Shown here in pieces: positions 50,289 through 62,600 of a DNA stretch of 64,000 nt; the first letter of the stretch is position 1, and each line of letters opens with the position of its first letter. Made by a program: the position numbers and the translations under genes. This DNA is from Styela clava. Its lineage: Eukaryota > Chordata > Ascidiacea > Stolidobranchia > Styelidae. The notes under the pieces are model-generated. The model saw only the letters and a program-made list of their open reading frames with translations. It did no database searches and was not told the DNA's origin. The DNA is taken from the NCBI RefSeq assembly GCF_964204865.1, contig NC_135259.1, positions 11,480,974-11,544,973 of the forward strand. The letters are read 5' to 3'.

Positions 50289-50388
50289 GTTTATATCATT
50301 GTCAACAGATTTATCTGAGCATTATCTGTTGCACGATTTAACAGAAATTCATTCATATTTAACAACAAGAGAGCTATGCTCAAATATA

Positions 50389-50613
50389 TGGACACGTAGA
50401 GTCACATAATTTTTGATGACGTCATAGCGAAAAAAAAAGTAATAGCCTTCTGGAGAAAATTTTTATCTTTAACCACTGAAAATTTCAAAGCAATTGGTCC
50501 AGTATTCGGAGAGAAAAGCGACTTTTTAAAAACGTGTCAAAGAACAAGAACAACAACAAGAACAACAACAACAACATAATATTGAAACGATCGTTATGTC
50601 CACTACGTGTCCA
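50389..50613. mobile_element. Small inverted-repeat element with an (AAC)n tract
   Basis: The ends tggacacgtag and ctacgtgtcca are an 11-bp inverted repeat. An (AAC)n-like run lies at about 50543-50575. The surrounding 240 bp (about 50370-50613) are absent from the paralogous GPCR 3' flank, whose sequence resumes at aataagtataaa. A related copy in the opposite orientation begins at about 51837. Confidence 0.7.
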
Positions 50614-50710
50614 ATAAGTATAAAATAAAGCTTCAACAGTGCAGTTCCTTTTAAGGGTAAAAATTAGTACACGAGGATATAACTCGAAACTGAAAAATTC
50701 ATTTTGATTG

Positions 50711-50793
50711 TTATACGATTTTACTATGCTTCTGATCCTCAACAGTATTTGGTTCTTCCATCATTGATGTCAGGTTAGTTTTCTGCGAGGTTT
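50711..50793 (-). pseudogene. Detached copy of the adhesion GPCR last exon
   Basis: This matches the last coding exon of the GPCR (13737-13819), including the stop. The reading frame is kept: TSQKTNLTSMMEEPNTVE, then a diverged end and IV-stop. No preceding GPCR exons are found on this strand up to 64000. A MITE is inserted about 9 bases upstream, its target duplication covering the splice acceptor. It is therefore probably a non-functional fragment, although the intact frame is notable. Confidence 0.75.
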
Positions 50794-50801
50794 CTATAGA
50801 G

Positions 50802-51471
50802 CAGGGATGGCGAACCACTGACACGCGGGTCACAAAGTGACCCACCGCGTTTAATTCGTGACCCGTCAAGGTACAAATAAAATAAATGCAAACATATCAG
50901 TGACAGAAATTAATAAAACCGGCCTTAAGTTAATCTAACAATAAATTTTATAATGTACCGTCAATTGAGCAGTCAGGGCCGCGATCGTTCCTATTCAAAT
51001 TGGTAATTATTGGAGCCGATACGGTAATTTTCAAAACCCCTAATCCTGGAGCCATGTCTGCACCCATGTCTGCACCGATATGTAACGTTATTCTGCTATT
51101 GACTCTGATATCGCTCATGGCATAACAACGCAGTCAATATGTTCATTTGTCGCTACGTCTGGTCTCTTTCTGAAGTGCATCTAAACTTTTTGGAACCTTA
51201 AAATAATTTGCCGCATTGTTCTAAACGTTTTTGGTAATTCATATGCGTGTTTTCGTAAAATTGATTGCCATAAAAAATTCCGAATCGCCGGATCGAAGTG
51301 CTGCATAAGTAAAGCCCAAACTACGCCAACACCAACAGAAGCTTATAAGATTTGTTTCAGAAGTTTCTTATAGATAGAAACATTGATCAAATATCTGTGA
51401 CCCACTCTCTTCTGTTCCGCGATAAAAATATATTTTTTGACACATTCATTTAAGAAGGTTCGCCATCCCTG
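50802..51471. mobile_element. hAT-like MITE, family 3
   Basis: Perfect 15-bp terminal inverted repeats (CAGGGATGGCGAACC and its complement) are flanked by near-identical 8-bp duplications, ctatagag (50794-50801) and ctttagag (51472-51479). It is 670 bp with no transposase ORF. It lies in the last intron of the duplicated GPCR fragment. Confidence 0.92.
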
Positions 51472-51835
51472 CTTTAGAGAAAAAGAGAAAGTCGAGACGA
51501 AATTTGTAAAAACATCTTAATCATTATTGCCAAAATTCAGCGAGGCACTTTAAATGCTATCAATGCTCTTTATTTGGTAATTAAGAACCTCAATACTCTG
51601 ACAGACTGGTCATAGTCAAATAAAATGTCTTAAATGCTATTGCAGATATCATAGCAAAATCTGCTCTGTATTTGATCAGATAAAAAATCTCATTTGGTTC
51701 ACAAAATGGAAAATACAAATATAAATAAGAAGCTGACAGTATTCGGTAAGTATTATTAGAAGATAGCGACTGCTACATGACACTATGAATGTGAAGATGG
51801 GACGTGATACTTGCGTTAGCTGTTAATTTTATTGG

Positions 51836-52030
51836 ACACGGTAGTGGACATAACGATTGTTTCAATAAAATGTTGTTGTTATTGTTATCATTTTCCCTCA
51901 GATATAAAGTTTCAAGACTTTGAGATATCTGATGAAACTAGGTGTTCGTTTGTTTATTATCATTTGTTAACAACCCGGTATTTATTTAAACTTATTTGGT
52001 CCTTTCATGGCATATGGCTATAAAGAAATA
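51836..52030. mobile_element. Second copy of the inverted-repeat element with a GTT tract, right end unclear
   Basis: It begins ttggacacggtagtggacat and continues with cgattgtttcaat and tgttgttgttattgtt, the reverse complement of the right part of 50389-50613. The other end could not be placed. The boundary coincides with the end of the inverted duplication. Confidence 0.55.
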
Positions 52031-54279
52031 TATTATGACATAACAACTGAGTGAGCTCTTGACAAATTTTGTCGAGAAGAGCGTAGCATTCATTCGGCTA
52101 CATTCTTACATAATATATATAGTTCGTCTGTGTATTTTCTCTGTTTCTACTTCATGTATGGAGTTTCACATCTTATGTTGGTTAGAGTTACTTGCTAACT
52201 TACTGTTATACATTAATTTAGAAAGAAATATAAACGATTACGAAAGGGAATACAATAGAGAAGTGCAAAAGACGACAAATTGCGTGATTGGGACGTCATT
52301 CCCGAACATATTTCGTGCCCTCAAAAATCTTTGCTACTACATTACTGTCCGTGTTTTGTGGTACATAAGTTTGTTGATATCTGTTCTCAGCTATGAACTT
52401 TATTAAATCTCGTAACAGAAGTAGCCGCGTAACATGAAATCAGTATGTTGTGTTTTTCTTCGAAATTTACAAAATATAAACCCAATGTCCAATCTCTATT
52501 AGCGGTAATGCAGCTGCAGAAGTCTCACTGATATAGAATAAGAAAAGTAATCACATATATTTGTCAGACTGATATTTTTCCAAATAGTGAATCTGTCTTT
52601 ACATGTTTAAAGGATTTATTATTGTGTATTTTTGCTTTGAAAGTAGCAAAGCGTTGTTTTTAATTTTGGTCGGCACGCGAGAGAATTTTGTAATTAAATT
52701 TAGCCGATTTTTGCACGCAAGCCATAAAAGGTTGCCCAGGCCTGTTTTATACCTTGCACAAAATTGACTCCCCTTACGTTCTGGTTGCACCCCTGGTTTC
52801 AACAGTTCAAAACTTTGGGGTTTGACAAAATCCCCTGAGTAATAAAAGAGTTCTCTGATGGCTCGAAGAAGTTACGAATCACTGATATAAGAGTTTGCTA
52901 AATCAGGGCTTCCAAAACTTTTACAATTCGATGCAAGCCCGGCGCTTCTCAGATCCTATGCAATTTTTCAAAATGGTGAGATTTATACGTTTCACTAGTG
53001 TTAATAGTTGTGTTTTGAATCAAAAGTATGAAATGTACATTAGATATACCGGTAGTACTCTGTGTGTGAAATTCGAGTATTCTTTTCAACCCCAAAGCTT
53101 CGTTGCTGCGTCTCACCTGCGGCGTCGATACCCCAGTTTGTGTATCTCTGCGCTAAATATCTAGTTTTTATCAATTGTTACTATCGGTCTGCACTTGTCT
53201 TGAAAAATTAAATATGATTTTCACATGTAGCTCAATTATATTGCTATGAATGTTATGTCTCCAACGTTTTGTTTGGACGGAGAAATTAGTGCAAACTGGA
53301 CATTCAAACAATCACAAGTAATATTAAGCAAATGCCGACTGTCATCTGCATTGTTTATATTATTTGTGATCACGTGTCAGAAGCGTGATCGGCTCATGGC
53401 GATCCAGAGTTGACCTGGAATACCTGCACTAATTAAAAACGTAGATTACTAATTAGCGTTTTCGTCCACTCTTCACGCGGAAAGCCACAAGCGACAACGC
53501 CCCAGTAGCAAACGTACTTGATGGAGTGCGGTCGATTTTGTGTGTGGCTGGTGCTAGAATATTACGCCAATTCTTTATTACGTTGTCTCTTCGGAACAAT
53601 ATTCAGGTGAGCTTAATTGTAACTAATGTTTCTACTTTCTACTGCTTTCATTTTTTGTCTGTATGAAAGATCAACTTTTGGGGCCCAGTACAATGCTGTT
53701 GCTCGCTGTCTCAATTTTTGTCCGTATTGTTTTTATTAAAATTGTTGTAAAGTCCTGTTGATTTAGGGGGAAATCTCATTTTACTTTTAAAGTGGAATAC
53801 GAATGTAACCCAATCTGAGATTCATTCTAACTTGATGAGTTAGTAAAAAATAAAAAGTTGATAGAATAGCTCTGCTGTTTCATCCATAAGGTCATGGATA
53901 TTTTTGCAGGAGCATTCACATATTATATTCTAGAAAGGAGATCATCGCGTCGCTGCACTCCCCACGTATACTAGTACCCGAACGCCATGATCATCACTTT
54001 TATTACATTTTCAAATCCATGGATTTATATATACTTACCATTGCTTTTATATTTTAGCTATTGTGGCTAGATTTAGTCTCGTTTCCGCCATTAGAAGTGC
54101 TAAAGTTCTGCAACAGTTTATTATTAATTAATATCTCAACTTTTCATATGCAGAATTTCAAAAGTGGAAAAAGTAATGAAGATGAGAAACCGAGGAAAAG
54201 TCTACAAGTAAATAATATTTAAACATTTTTTAATTTATATAGTAGGGTACAATATTACAATATTTGAGGCGATGTATCT
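52031..54279. other. Gene-poor interval with hAT-end relics
   Basis: No convincing coding exon; ORFs 52059-52406 and 52895-53164 lack domain, signal or splice support. A motif like a hAT left end (cagggcttccaaaac) lies at 52904, and a gaatcactg-type right end lies just before it at about 52876-52884. Confidence 0.45.
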
Positions 54280-54721
54280 ATACGCATTTATTTTCAGCTT
54301 TCTTAAACACTTGTTGAAAGTTGACAAAGCATCATACTACTTTATCAATAAGAGAAATTCGTCTGAGTGAGATGGAAGCCTATCGAGTCTGACCAGCAAA
54401 GCAAGTATGTAATTTAAAATATTTTGATTCTTTCGATTTAATTTTCATATTTAGGTTAAATCTAAGAACATTTCGTACAAACTCCCATTGTTGAAAACAA
54501 AACGCCTCCGATAACGATCAACATAACAAATTAGTAATTTTCTGGATTGGGTTTGGGTTAGGAATGCAGATTGCGCTGGATATTCAGATTTTCAAATTGT
54601 CCTTTAACCACAGCTATAGATAATTACGTATTTGTTATTTTGAAAATTGGTGGAGGTGTTTTTATCAAGTCTCATATTTTGGGCTACACCTGAAGTACGC
54701 GTACTATGATGGCGGACAGCC

Positions 54722-54879
54722 GAACGTAGTATGTGTACCAGGTTAGGGTTAGGCTATAATTTTATTCTAATTTTCCTTATGTTAGTTTTATTATGAGTTC
54801 GAGGACTAGCCAAGTGACTCCCGTAGTATTTCTATCTAAAATTATGGCCTAACTGTAACCTTGTATACATACTACGTTC
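54722..54879. mobile_element. Short inverted-repeat element with about 45-bp arms
   Basis: The left arm starts gaacgtagtatgtgtacc and includes ggttagggttaggctataat. The right arm is its near complement, ending gtatacatactacgttc. A related, more degenerate copy is at about 60310-60450 (gatggcggacaccgg, ttagggttgggccataat). The family is unknown; it is probably a MITE. Confidence 0.65.
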
Positions 54880-55534
54880 CATTTTTGCATTATTGTCGAG
54901 TGATCCTTACGAAATATCCCAATATAGTATGCTAAAACAGTGCTCTTCAATTTTTCACTACATGTTACACCTGTTCAATTTTTTATTTTATTCGTATATA
55001 ACTCGCAAATAACAGAGGGTATTTAATAATATAAAGTAGAAAAAGTTGTTTGCTGAAGTCATGATAGAAGTCTTACTCTGTTCACAAAATATTATGTGTG
55101 CTAAATTTATAACTATAGCTCGTAATCGGAAATTTGCGAATATCGTAGTCGCAGAGTTTCCTGCATATCTTTCCACCAATTATTTTTTTGCATAGTATGG
55201 TTCTATTTGCTCATGTAATTCATCTCGCAAATTTTGTGGCCGGGGGCACCCAAACACCCGTTGAATTAGTAAATCCCGGTGTACACTGCCCGAAAAATAT
55301 ATTTGAATTTTGCTATAGCTGTCTACCGCGGGTGGGCAAATTACGACCCGCGGGTCGGCCCAACCTTGCTGAAAATCACCGTATACCAATAGTTATTTGC
55401 ATGCTCGGGATCCGACTTGGTATACACTGGGGTATGGGTATATTGTATTCTCGGTTAAATATCCCTGCAATGAAAGATCATTCCAAATAAGCACTATTTG
55501 TATATTTTGAGGAAATCTGCGACAAATTATCTTT

Positions 55535-56660
55535 TTGACAACGATTGTCCGCCTCGTGGCCCATCGTTGTCGCGCGTGTTTATTTTTAGAAAATTTGATG
55601 CTGCTTGGGACCAACGTTGTCAGGCTTAATCCTACACGCACAAATGTGTTTCCTGGATTTCTAACTCACTACTGACTTTTATTAGCAATATCCAATAAAT
55701 TCAACATGAAAATGTTCTATAAATTCTCCATGCTACAAGTTCAACCACAAGCAATGTATTTATAATAATGATAAGAGAATATAGAATTGAATAGGAAAAT
55801 TTGTTTTTACGTGTAGAAGGTAATTTAATTGGAAAATGCTGCTTAACTGCTCAGTTGGCTGGACACTCGTGCGATGCAGGTACGGTACCGTCTGACCGTA
55901 CCGGTACCCATGCAATCACTCATGAAAGAATGGGAGATACGGATAATCTCGTAGAATATAGACTACTGAAACACTCTCTGCGCCTGCCCCATACCGTACA
56001 GCCGTAACGTACCGATCCAGACAAATGATGAATCGCCCGTGCTCAACCATTTATTTCAAGCCATGCCTCGACTCACTATATTCTACTAGGATCGAGGTAT
56101 GGATTGAAATAAATGATTGAGCACGGGCGATTTATCATTTGTCTGGATCGGTACGTTACGGCTGTACGGTATGGGGCAGGCGCAGAGAGTGTTTCAGTAG
56201 TCTATATCCTACGAGACTATCCGTATCTCCCATTCTTTCATGAGTAATTGCATGGCTACCGGTACGGTCAGACGCAAAGCGACTATAACCGACTACAGGT
56301 ATTTGGTAAGACGGTACCGGCATCGCGAGTGTCCAGACAACTGAGTAGTTAACCAGCATTCTCCAATTAAATTACCTTCTACACGTAAAAACAAATTTTC
56401 CGAATTTTCGTATTCAATTCTATATTCTCTTATCATTATTATAAATATATTACTTCTTGTTGAACTTGTAGCATGGAGAATTTATAGAACATTTTCATAT
56501 TGAATATTGCTCGAGAAAATCAGTAGTGAGTTGGAAACCCAGGGAACACATTTGTGCGCGTAGGATTATGCCTGACAACGTTGGTCCCAAGCAGAAGCAA
56601 ATTTTCTAAAAATAAAAACGCGTGACAACGATGGGCCACGAGGCGGACTATCGCTGTCAA
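55535..56660. repeat. Large near-perfect palindrome (foldback-type), about 1.1 kb
   Basis: The left arm 55535-56071 and right arm 56092-56660 are reverse complements along their whole length, with a 20-bp spacer (56072-56091). The arms differ by scattered substitutions and one extra stretch of about 35 bp in the right arm (about 56275-56310). Each arm end carries gacaacgat/atcgttgtc-type short inverted repeats. No ORF of interest is present. It interrupts the complex repeat array. It may be a foldback transposon or an inverted duplication. Confidence 0.9.
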
Positions 56661-56853
56661 CCTTTTTATTTTCTTTTTATTCAATTTTTTTTTTTTTTTC
56701 TCCAATTTTTTTTTTAATTTTTTTTTTTTTCCTATTTTTAATTTTTTTTTTTTTTTCAAATTTTTTTTTCATTTTTTTTTCAATTATTTTTATGTTTTTT
56801 CACAACTATTTTTTTATTTTCGGTTTTTTATTTTATTTTTATTTTCAATTTTA
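56661..56853 (+). repeat. T-rich low-complexity tract
   Basis: About 190 bases that are almost all T with occasional A, C or G. The minus-strand lysine-rich ORF over it is an artefact of composition. The tract is bracketed by direct copies of cgtgacaacgatgggccac (56621-56639 and 56855-56873). Confidence 0.9.
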
Positions 56854-58395
56854 AGCGTGACAACGATGGGCCACCATAGAAGTCTTACTTTGGTCACAAG
56901 ATAGTATATGTGCTAAATTACTGGTAACCAAAAAAAACGTAAAAATTGACGTTGATTTATAACTATAGCTTTTGCTCAGAAATTAGCGATACTAAAAAAC
57001 TATTCCAAATAGGCAATATTTGTGACATTTGGGCAAAGCACCACTGCGAGGTCATAATTTTTATGGCAAAGTCCATAGTCTATTGGAACCACACCGTTTT
57101 CATTTCGTAGAATCGCACCATCGATTCAATTAGTCTGCAATACTGTTATTTGGAATTTAAAAAGGTAGAAATAATCATTCTGAACAACCCACTGACCGGA
57201 CCAATAAACAGAGAATATGGTGTAATGAGTATGGCAATGTCAATAGCGGTGTTTCTTAACTTGGGTTCGATTGTACCCATAGGGTTCGGGTGAGCTGTAA
57301 CCGGGGGTTCGATGAAGGTTCTCTGAAATAATTTTACGAAATCTTTTCTTTACTCTTGCTTTTTACTTAATATGTAAAATTTACTATATTCCACTGCAGA
57401 TAAGCAAACTTCCACGTTTAGCTGCTTAATTGGGAATTCGTGATAGGCATAACAATTAGAAATTTTTATTATTTTTGCGCCTCAATCCAAAGTCGCCAAT
57501 GGTAGGAGCTATAGCTGTCATACCATCGATATACGCCACTGATAATTTGAGAATGAACTAAAATAACATTTATTTTCAGCTTTCTTCAACACTGATTGAA
57601 AGTTGGTATGGCAGTACATCATTTCACCAAAAGAAATGCCTCGTCATTTATCTGGTATTCATCACTGAGTGAGATGGAAGCCTATCTAGTTTGATCAGCA
57701 AAGAAAGTATGTAATCGAATTCTTTTGATTCTTTCAATAAAATTTGCATATTTGGGTTCAATCTACGAATCTTTTGAACAACTCCTATATATTGCGCAGG
57801 TAAATACCAAAGTTTCAATTTATTCTTAACTCTAACTAGATAGTTACTAATTTAAAACTTGATCTAGGTGTTTTTATCAAGTCTCAGTCTTGCATTTTTG
57901 TCGAAGGCTCTAAACGAAAGATCCCAATCTAATATACTAAAATATTGCTCTTGAACCTTTTATTACATGTTACTTAGTTCTTAATTTTTATTTTTTTCTT
58001 ATGTACCTCGCAAATAACAAAGGATATTTAATAAAAAAAAGTAGAAAAAGGTTGTGAAGTGAAGTAATGACAAAAGTCTTAGTCGGGTCGCAAGATATTA
58101 TGTGTGCTAGGTATATTAACAAACTACGTCAAAATTGAATTTCGTTTATGACTTTATCTTGTGCTCAAAAATTAGCGAATAACGTAGCCATATACTTTTC
58201 TATATATTTATCCGCCAACAATTATTTTTTGCATAGTATGGTTTCTACTCGCTCATTTAATTCCTCTCGCTGAATTCGTGGCTTAAACAGACAAACACTT
58301 TATGAATTTATTGAGTCCCAATGTTGAACGCGACTTATGCGCTTTTATAAACTCAAAACGGGCCGTGATATTTCATCGAATCAGACTATAGCTGT

Positions 58396-59678
58396 ATACC
58401 AATTGTTATATGTAGGCTATACCCGGGATCTGACTTGGTATACATTTGGGTATATAGTATGCCCGGTCGAATATCGCTGCTCTAAAAGATCTTTTCTAAA
58501 GAGCAATATTTGTATTTTTTTGGAAATCGGCGTCAAATTATTTTTTTGTGTATACTGAGTATAAGTTTATCGTCTAGCAGAAAAATTGCATTTATTCGTT
58601 CCCCTTTAGGCCAATTAAAGCACCAATGCGGGCTCATAAATTTTTATGGCAAGGTCTGCCCAACAAAACCTTAATTTGGCGTTAAAAAAAGGTAGAAATA
58701 ATCATTCTGAACAGCTCACTAACGGTACCAATTACCAGTGAATATGGTGTTATGAGTACGGCACTGTCTATAGCGGTGTTTCTTAACTTGGGTCCGACTG
58801 TATCCATGGGATTCGAGGGAGCTGTTCCGGGGGTTCGATGAATGTCGTCTGAAATATTTTTATGAATTTTTTTCTTTATCCAGCTTTTTACTTATGTGAT
58901 ATTTACTATATTCCGCTGCAGATATGCAAACTTCCACGTTTAGCTGCTTAATTTGGAATTCGTGATAAGGCACAAATATTTTATTGTAACAATTTACGAT
59001 TAGAACTTTGCCAATGGTAGGAGCTATAGCTGTCATACCAATTGTTATATGTAGGCTATACCCGGGATCTGACTTGGTATACATTTGGGTATATAGTATG
59101 CCCGGTCGAATATCGCTGCTCTAAAAGATCTTTTCTAAAGAGCAATATTTGTATTTTTTTGGAAATCGGCGTCAAATTATTTTTTTGTGTATACTGAGTA
59201 TAAGTTTATCGTCTAGCAGAAAAATTGCATTTATTCGTTCCCCTTTAGGCCAATTAAAGCACCAATGCGGGCTCATAAATTTTTATGGCAAGGTCTGCCC
59301 AACAAAACCTTAATTTGGCGTTAAAAAAAGGTAGAAATAATCATTCTGAACAGCTCACTAACGGTACCAATTACCAGTGAATATGGTGTTATGAGTACGG
59401 CACTGTCTATAGCGGTGTTTCTTAACTTGGGTCCGACTGTATCCATGGGATTCGAGGGAGCTGTTCCGGGGGTTCGATGAATGTCGTCTGAAATATTTTT
59501 ATGAATTTTTTTCTTTATCCAGCTTTTTACTTATGTGATATTTACTATATTCCGCTGCAGATATGCAAACTTCCACGTTTAGCTGCTTAATTTGGAATTC
59601 GTGATAAGGCACAAATATTTTATTGTAACAATTTACGATTAGAACTTTGCCAATGGTAGGAGCTATAGCTGTCATACC
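58396..59678. repeat. Apparently perfect 639-bp tandem duplication
   Basis: Units 58396-59034 and 59035-59673 (identity continuing to 59678) showed no differences when read side by side. The junction lies at ataccaattg, next to gctgt(c)atacc microhomology. The two small minus-strand ORFs at 58860-59084 and 59499-59756 share a C-terminal half only because of this duplication. Confidence 0.93.
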
Positions 59679-62600
59679 CAAAATCGAGAATGAACTAAAA
59701 ATACATTTATTTTCAGCTTTCAGAAACACTGATTGAAAGTTAGAAAGACAGTACATCGTTTTATCAAAAGAAATGCCTCGTCATTTGTCTGGTATTATTC
59801 ACTGAGTGGGATGGAAGCTGGTCGATTCTGGTCAGCAGAGGAAGTATGTAATCGAAATCTTTTAATTTTTTTTTTTGTTTGATTTGCATATTTAGGTTCA
59901 ATCTAAAGATCTTTTGCACAACCCTATAGATTGCGCAGAGAAATAATAAATTCTCAATCTGTTCCTAAAACTAACTAGATAGTCGCTGATTTGAAAATTA
60001 GCGTCAAAGTTTTTGTACGAAAGACCCCAATCTAATATACTAAAATAGTACTCTTGAGTCTTTTACTGGATGTTACAAATTTTGCGATATTTATTTTCTT
60101 CGTATATACCTCGCAAATAACGAAGGTTATTTAATAATATAAAATAGAAAAAAAAGTTGTTTAGTGAAGTCACGACAGAAGTGTTACACTTGTCACAAGA
60201 TATTATGTGTGCTTAATTACTGGTAACAAAAAACGTGAAAAATGGCATTGATCCATACCTCTTTTAGCGAATTAGCGAATAACGTAGCCGCAGACTTTTC
60301 GGGGTTCTCCCGTAGTATATAACCAAGATGGCGGACACCGGATTAGGGTTGGGCCATAATGTTGTTCCAATACCCTTATTTTAGTTCTATTACGAGTTCG
60401 GGGACTAGCTGAGTGACTTCCGTAGTATTTGTAACAGAAATTGTGGCCTACGTTTTATCGAATATCACATATTTGCATCAGTTTTGACGGCTTTGTACGA
60501 AAGATCCTAATCTAATACACTAAAATTTGGCTCTTGAACATTTTACGACGAGTTGCATCTTTTTTAATTTTTATTTTCCTCATATGTACCTGAAAAATAA
60601 CGGAGGGTAATTTAATAATACATAGTAGAAAAAAAATGTTTAGTGAAGTCATGATAGAAATCTCACTCTGTTCACGAGATATTATATGTGCGGAATGAAT
60701 GAAAAACGTAAAAATTTACATTGTTGACTTATATTCGAAAAACGTAGACGCAAACTTTTCTGTATACTTTTATATAATTTGGATGGTTTGGTTTCTATTC
60801 GCTCATGTACCGTAATTCATTTCGCAAATTGCATCGACGTGGGCGAACAAACACTTTAATTAGCAGACTTGTGAATGGATGGGACAGCACACATTTGTAT
60901 TTCAAAATATCACGAAATATTTGAGACACCCAATTTTATATAAGATTACGTTTTGTGTGCCAACAAAATTACCGTTACGTCTTTACTGTTGCTATCCCAA
61001 CATGATGTTATTTATTCCTATATTTTATATGAATCCTATGAGATCTAATATTCCATCAAAATTTCGATATATCATTTTTTACTCATGAGAACACGGTTTT
61101 AAAAACTGAATAATGTAGTAGACTTGGAAAAACTAGGACAGTCCGTTTATCGTTACCTGCACGTACTGGTAAGGTACGCTCTTCAAATTCGTTCAGGATA
61201 CCGTATGATTTTAGGGAATTAGATAGTAAAACATCTCGTTATGGACTTTGTGTCCTTGAGTTTGGGCATAGCTCTCTTGTTAAATATAAAATAGTTCTAA
61301 TTTTTTTTCAAGTTAACAAAGTCAATGAATTTTGTCTTTTTGCATGTTTCTTTTCATATGCAGTCCTGTTTAGTAAACGCTTAACCTAAATTTAACAATT
61401 TTTATTGAATTGTGTTTCATTGGGAATCCCATGGACATGCCTGTGAATTAGTGAGTCTCGATGTTGAACGAGACTTGTGTGCGTTCAAAAACACAAAACG
61501 GGCCGGGATTTGAATCAAGCTATCGCTCTGACATAGGCAATCTATGTTCCGCGGGCCAAATCCGACCTATTGGGTAATTCTGTCTTGCCGGCCAGAGGCT
61601 GCCACAACGGATCTAAAACAAAATTTCGAAGTTTTAGCTGAAAATAACTTGAGGAATTTATGAAATTATGACTAAATTTAGTGTTGGCACCGGGGTCATT
61701 GTTTTCCACTTCATAAAATGTAACATTTACGTCACACGTACATGGCCCGCCAGCAAAATTTCTGGCACAAGGTTCAAAACCTTGCCCGCCCCTGCTAAGT
61801 ATTGCTGTATACCAATACAATATTTATTTGTATACCCGTGATCTGATTCTGTATACACTTGGGTATCTAATATAACAGATCGAATATTACTGCTCTGAAA
61901 GATCTTTTCTAATAGGTAATATTTGTATTTTTGGGGGGAAATCGCGTCAAATTATCGTTTTGTGTATATTGAGTATAATCTTATCGTCTACCAGAAAAAT
62001 TGCATTTCTTTGTTCCTTTTTTTGCTAGTTTAAGCACCAATGCGCTTATATTATAATTTACTATGGCAAAGTCTGTTAGAATCAGACCATTTTAACTTCG
62101 TATAATCGCACCATCCATTTAACTATTCTGCCCAACAAACCCGTAATTTAGCGTTAAAGGGAAGCAACAATCATTCTGAACAACCCACTAACGGGACCAA
62201 TACCCAGTGAATACATTGTAATTAGTACGGCACTGTCTATAGCGGTGCTTCTTAACTTGGGTCTGATTTTATCCCTGGGATTCAGGGGAGCTGTTCCGGG
62301 GGTTCGATGATGGTTTTCTGAAATAATTTTACGAAATCTTTCCTTTACCCAGCAAAAATTCTACTGCAAATATGCAAACTTCCACGTTTAGTTGTTTAAT
62401 TTGGAATTCGTGATAAGGCACAAATATTTTTTGTGACAATTTAGGATTAGAACTGTTTATTATTTCGCCGCAATTCAAAGTCGCCAATGGTAGGCCGAGC
62501 TATAGCTGTCATACTTTAGATACGCCACTGATAATTTGAGAATGAACTAAAAATACATTTATTTTCAGCTTTCTGAAACACTGATTGAAAGTTAAAAAGA

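Larger units (their letters stand above)
49310..51835 (-). repeat. Inverted segmental duplication, right copy B (partner 13490-14600)
   Basis: The reverse complement reproduces the last intron, last exon and about 780 bp of 3' flank of the GPCR. Three insertions interrupt it: 49936-50288, about 50370-50613 and 50802-51471. Homology stops near 51835, exactly where another small inverted-repeat element begins. Confidence 0.85.

Noticed and set aside
52059-52406. 115-codon hydrophobic plus-strand ORF that could look like a membrane protein
   Set aside because: AT-driven hydrophobic composition, no splice support, and not homologous to the missing GPCR exons expected near here.
56520-56759. Lysine-rich minus-strand ORF
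   Set aside because: It is produced by the T-rich low-complexity tract and has no credible protein features.
58860-59756. Two small minus-strand ORFs sharing a 60-residue end, looking like a conserved peptide family
   Set aside because: The identity comes entirely from the 639-bp tandem DNA duplication; no splice, start or domain support.
61500-61535. tRNA B-box-like string (gggatttgaatc) near a possible SINE
   Set aside because: No A box or cloverleaf can be drawn, and related repeat copies at 58356 and 63290 do not keep the motif.
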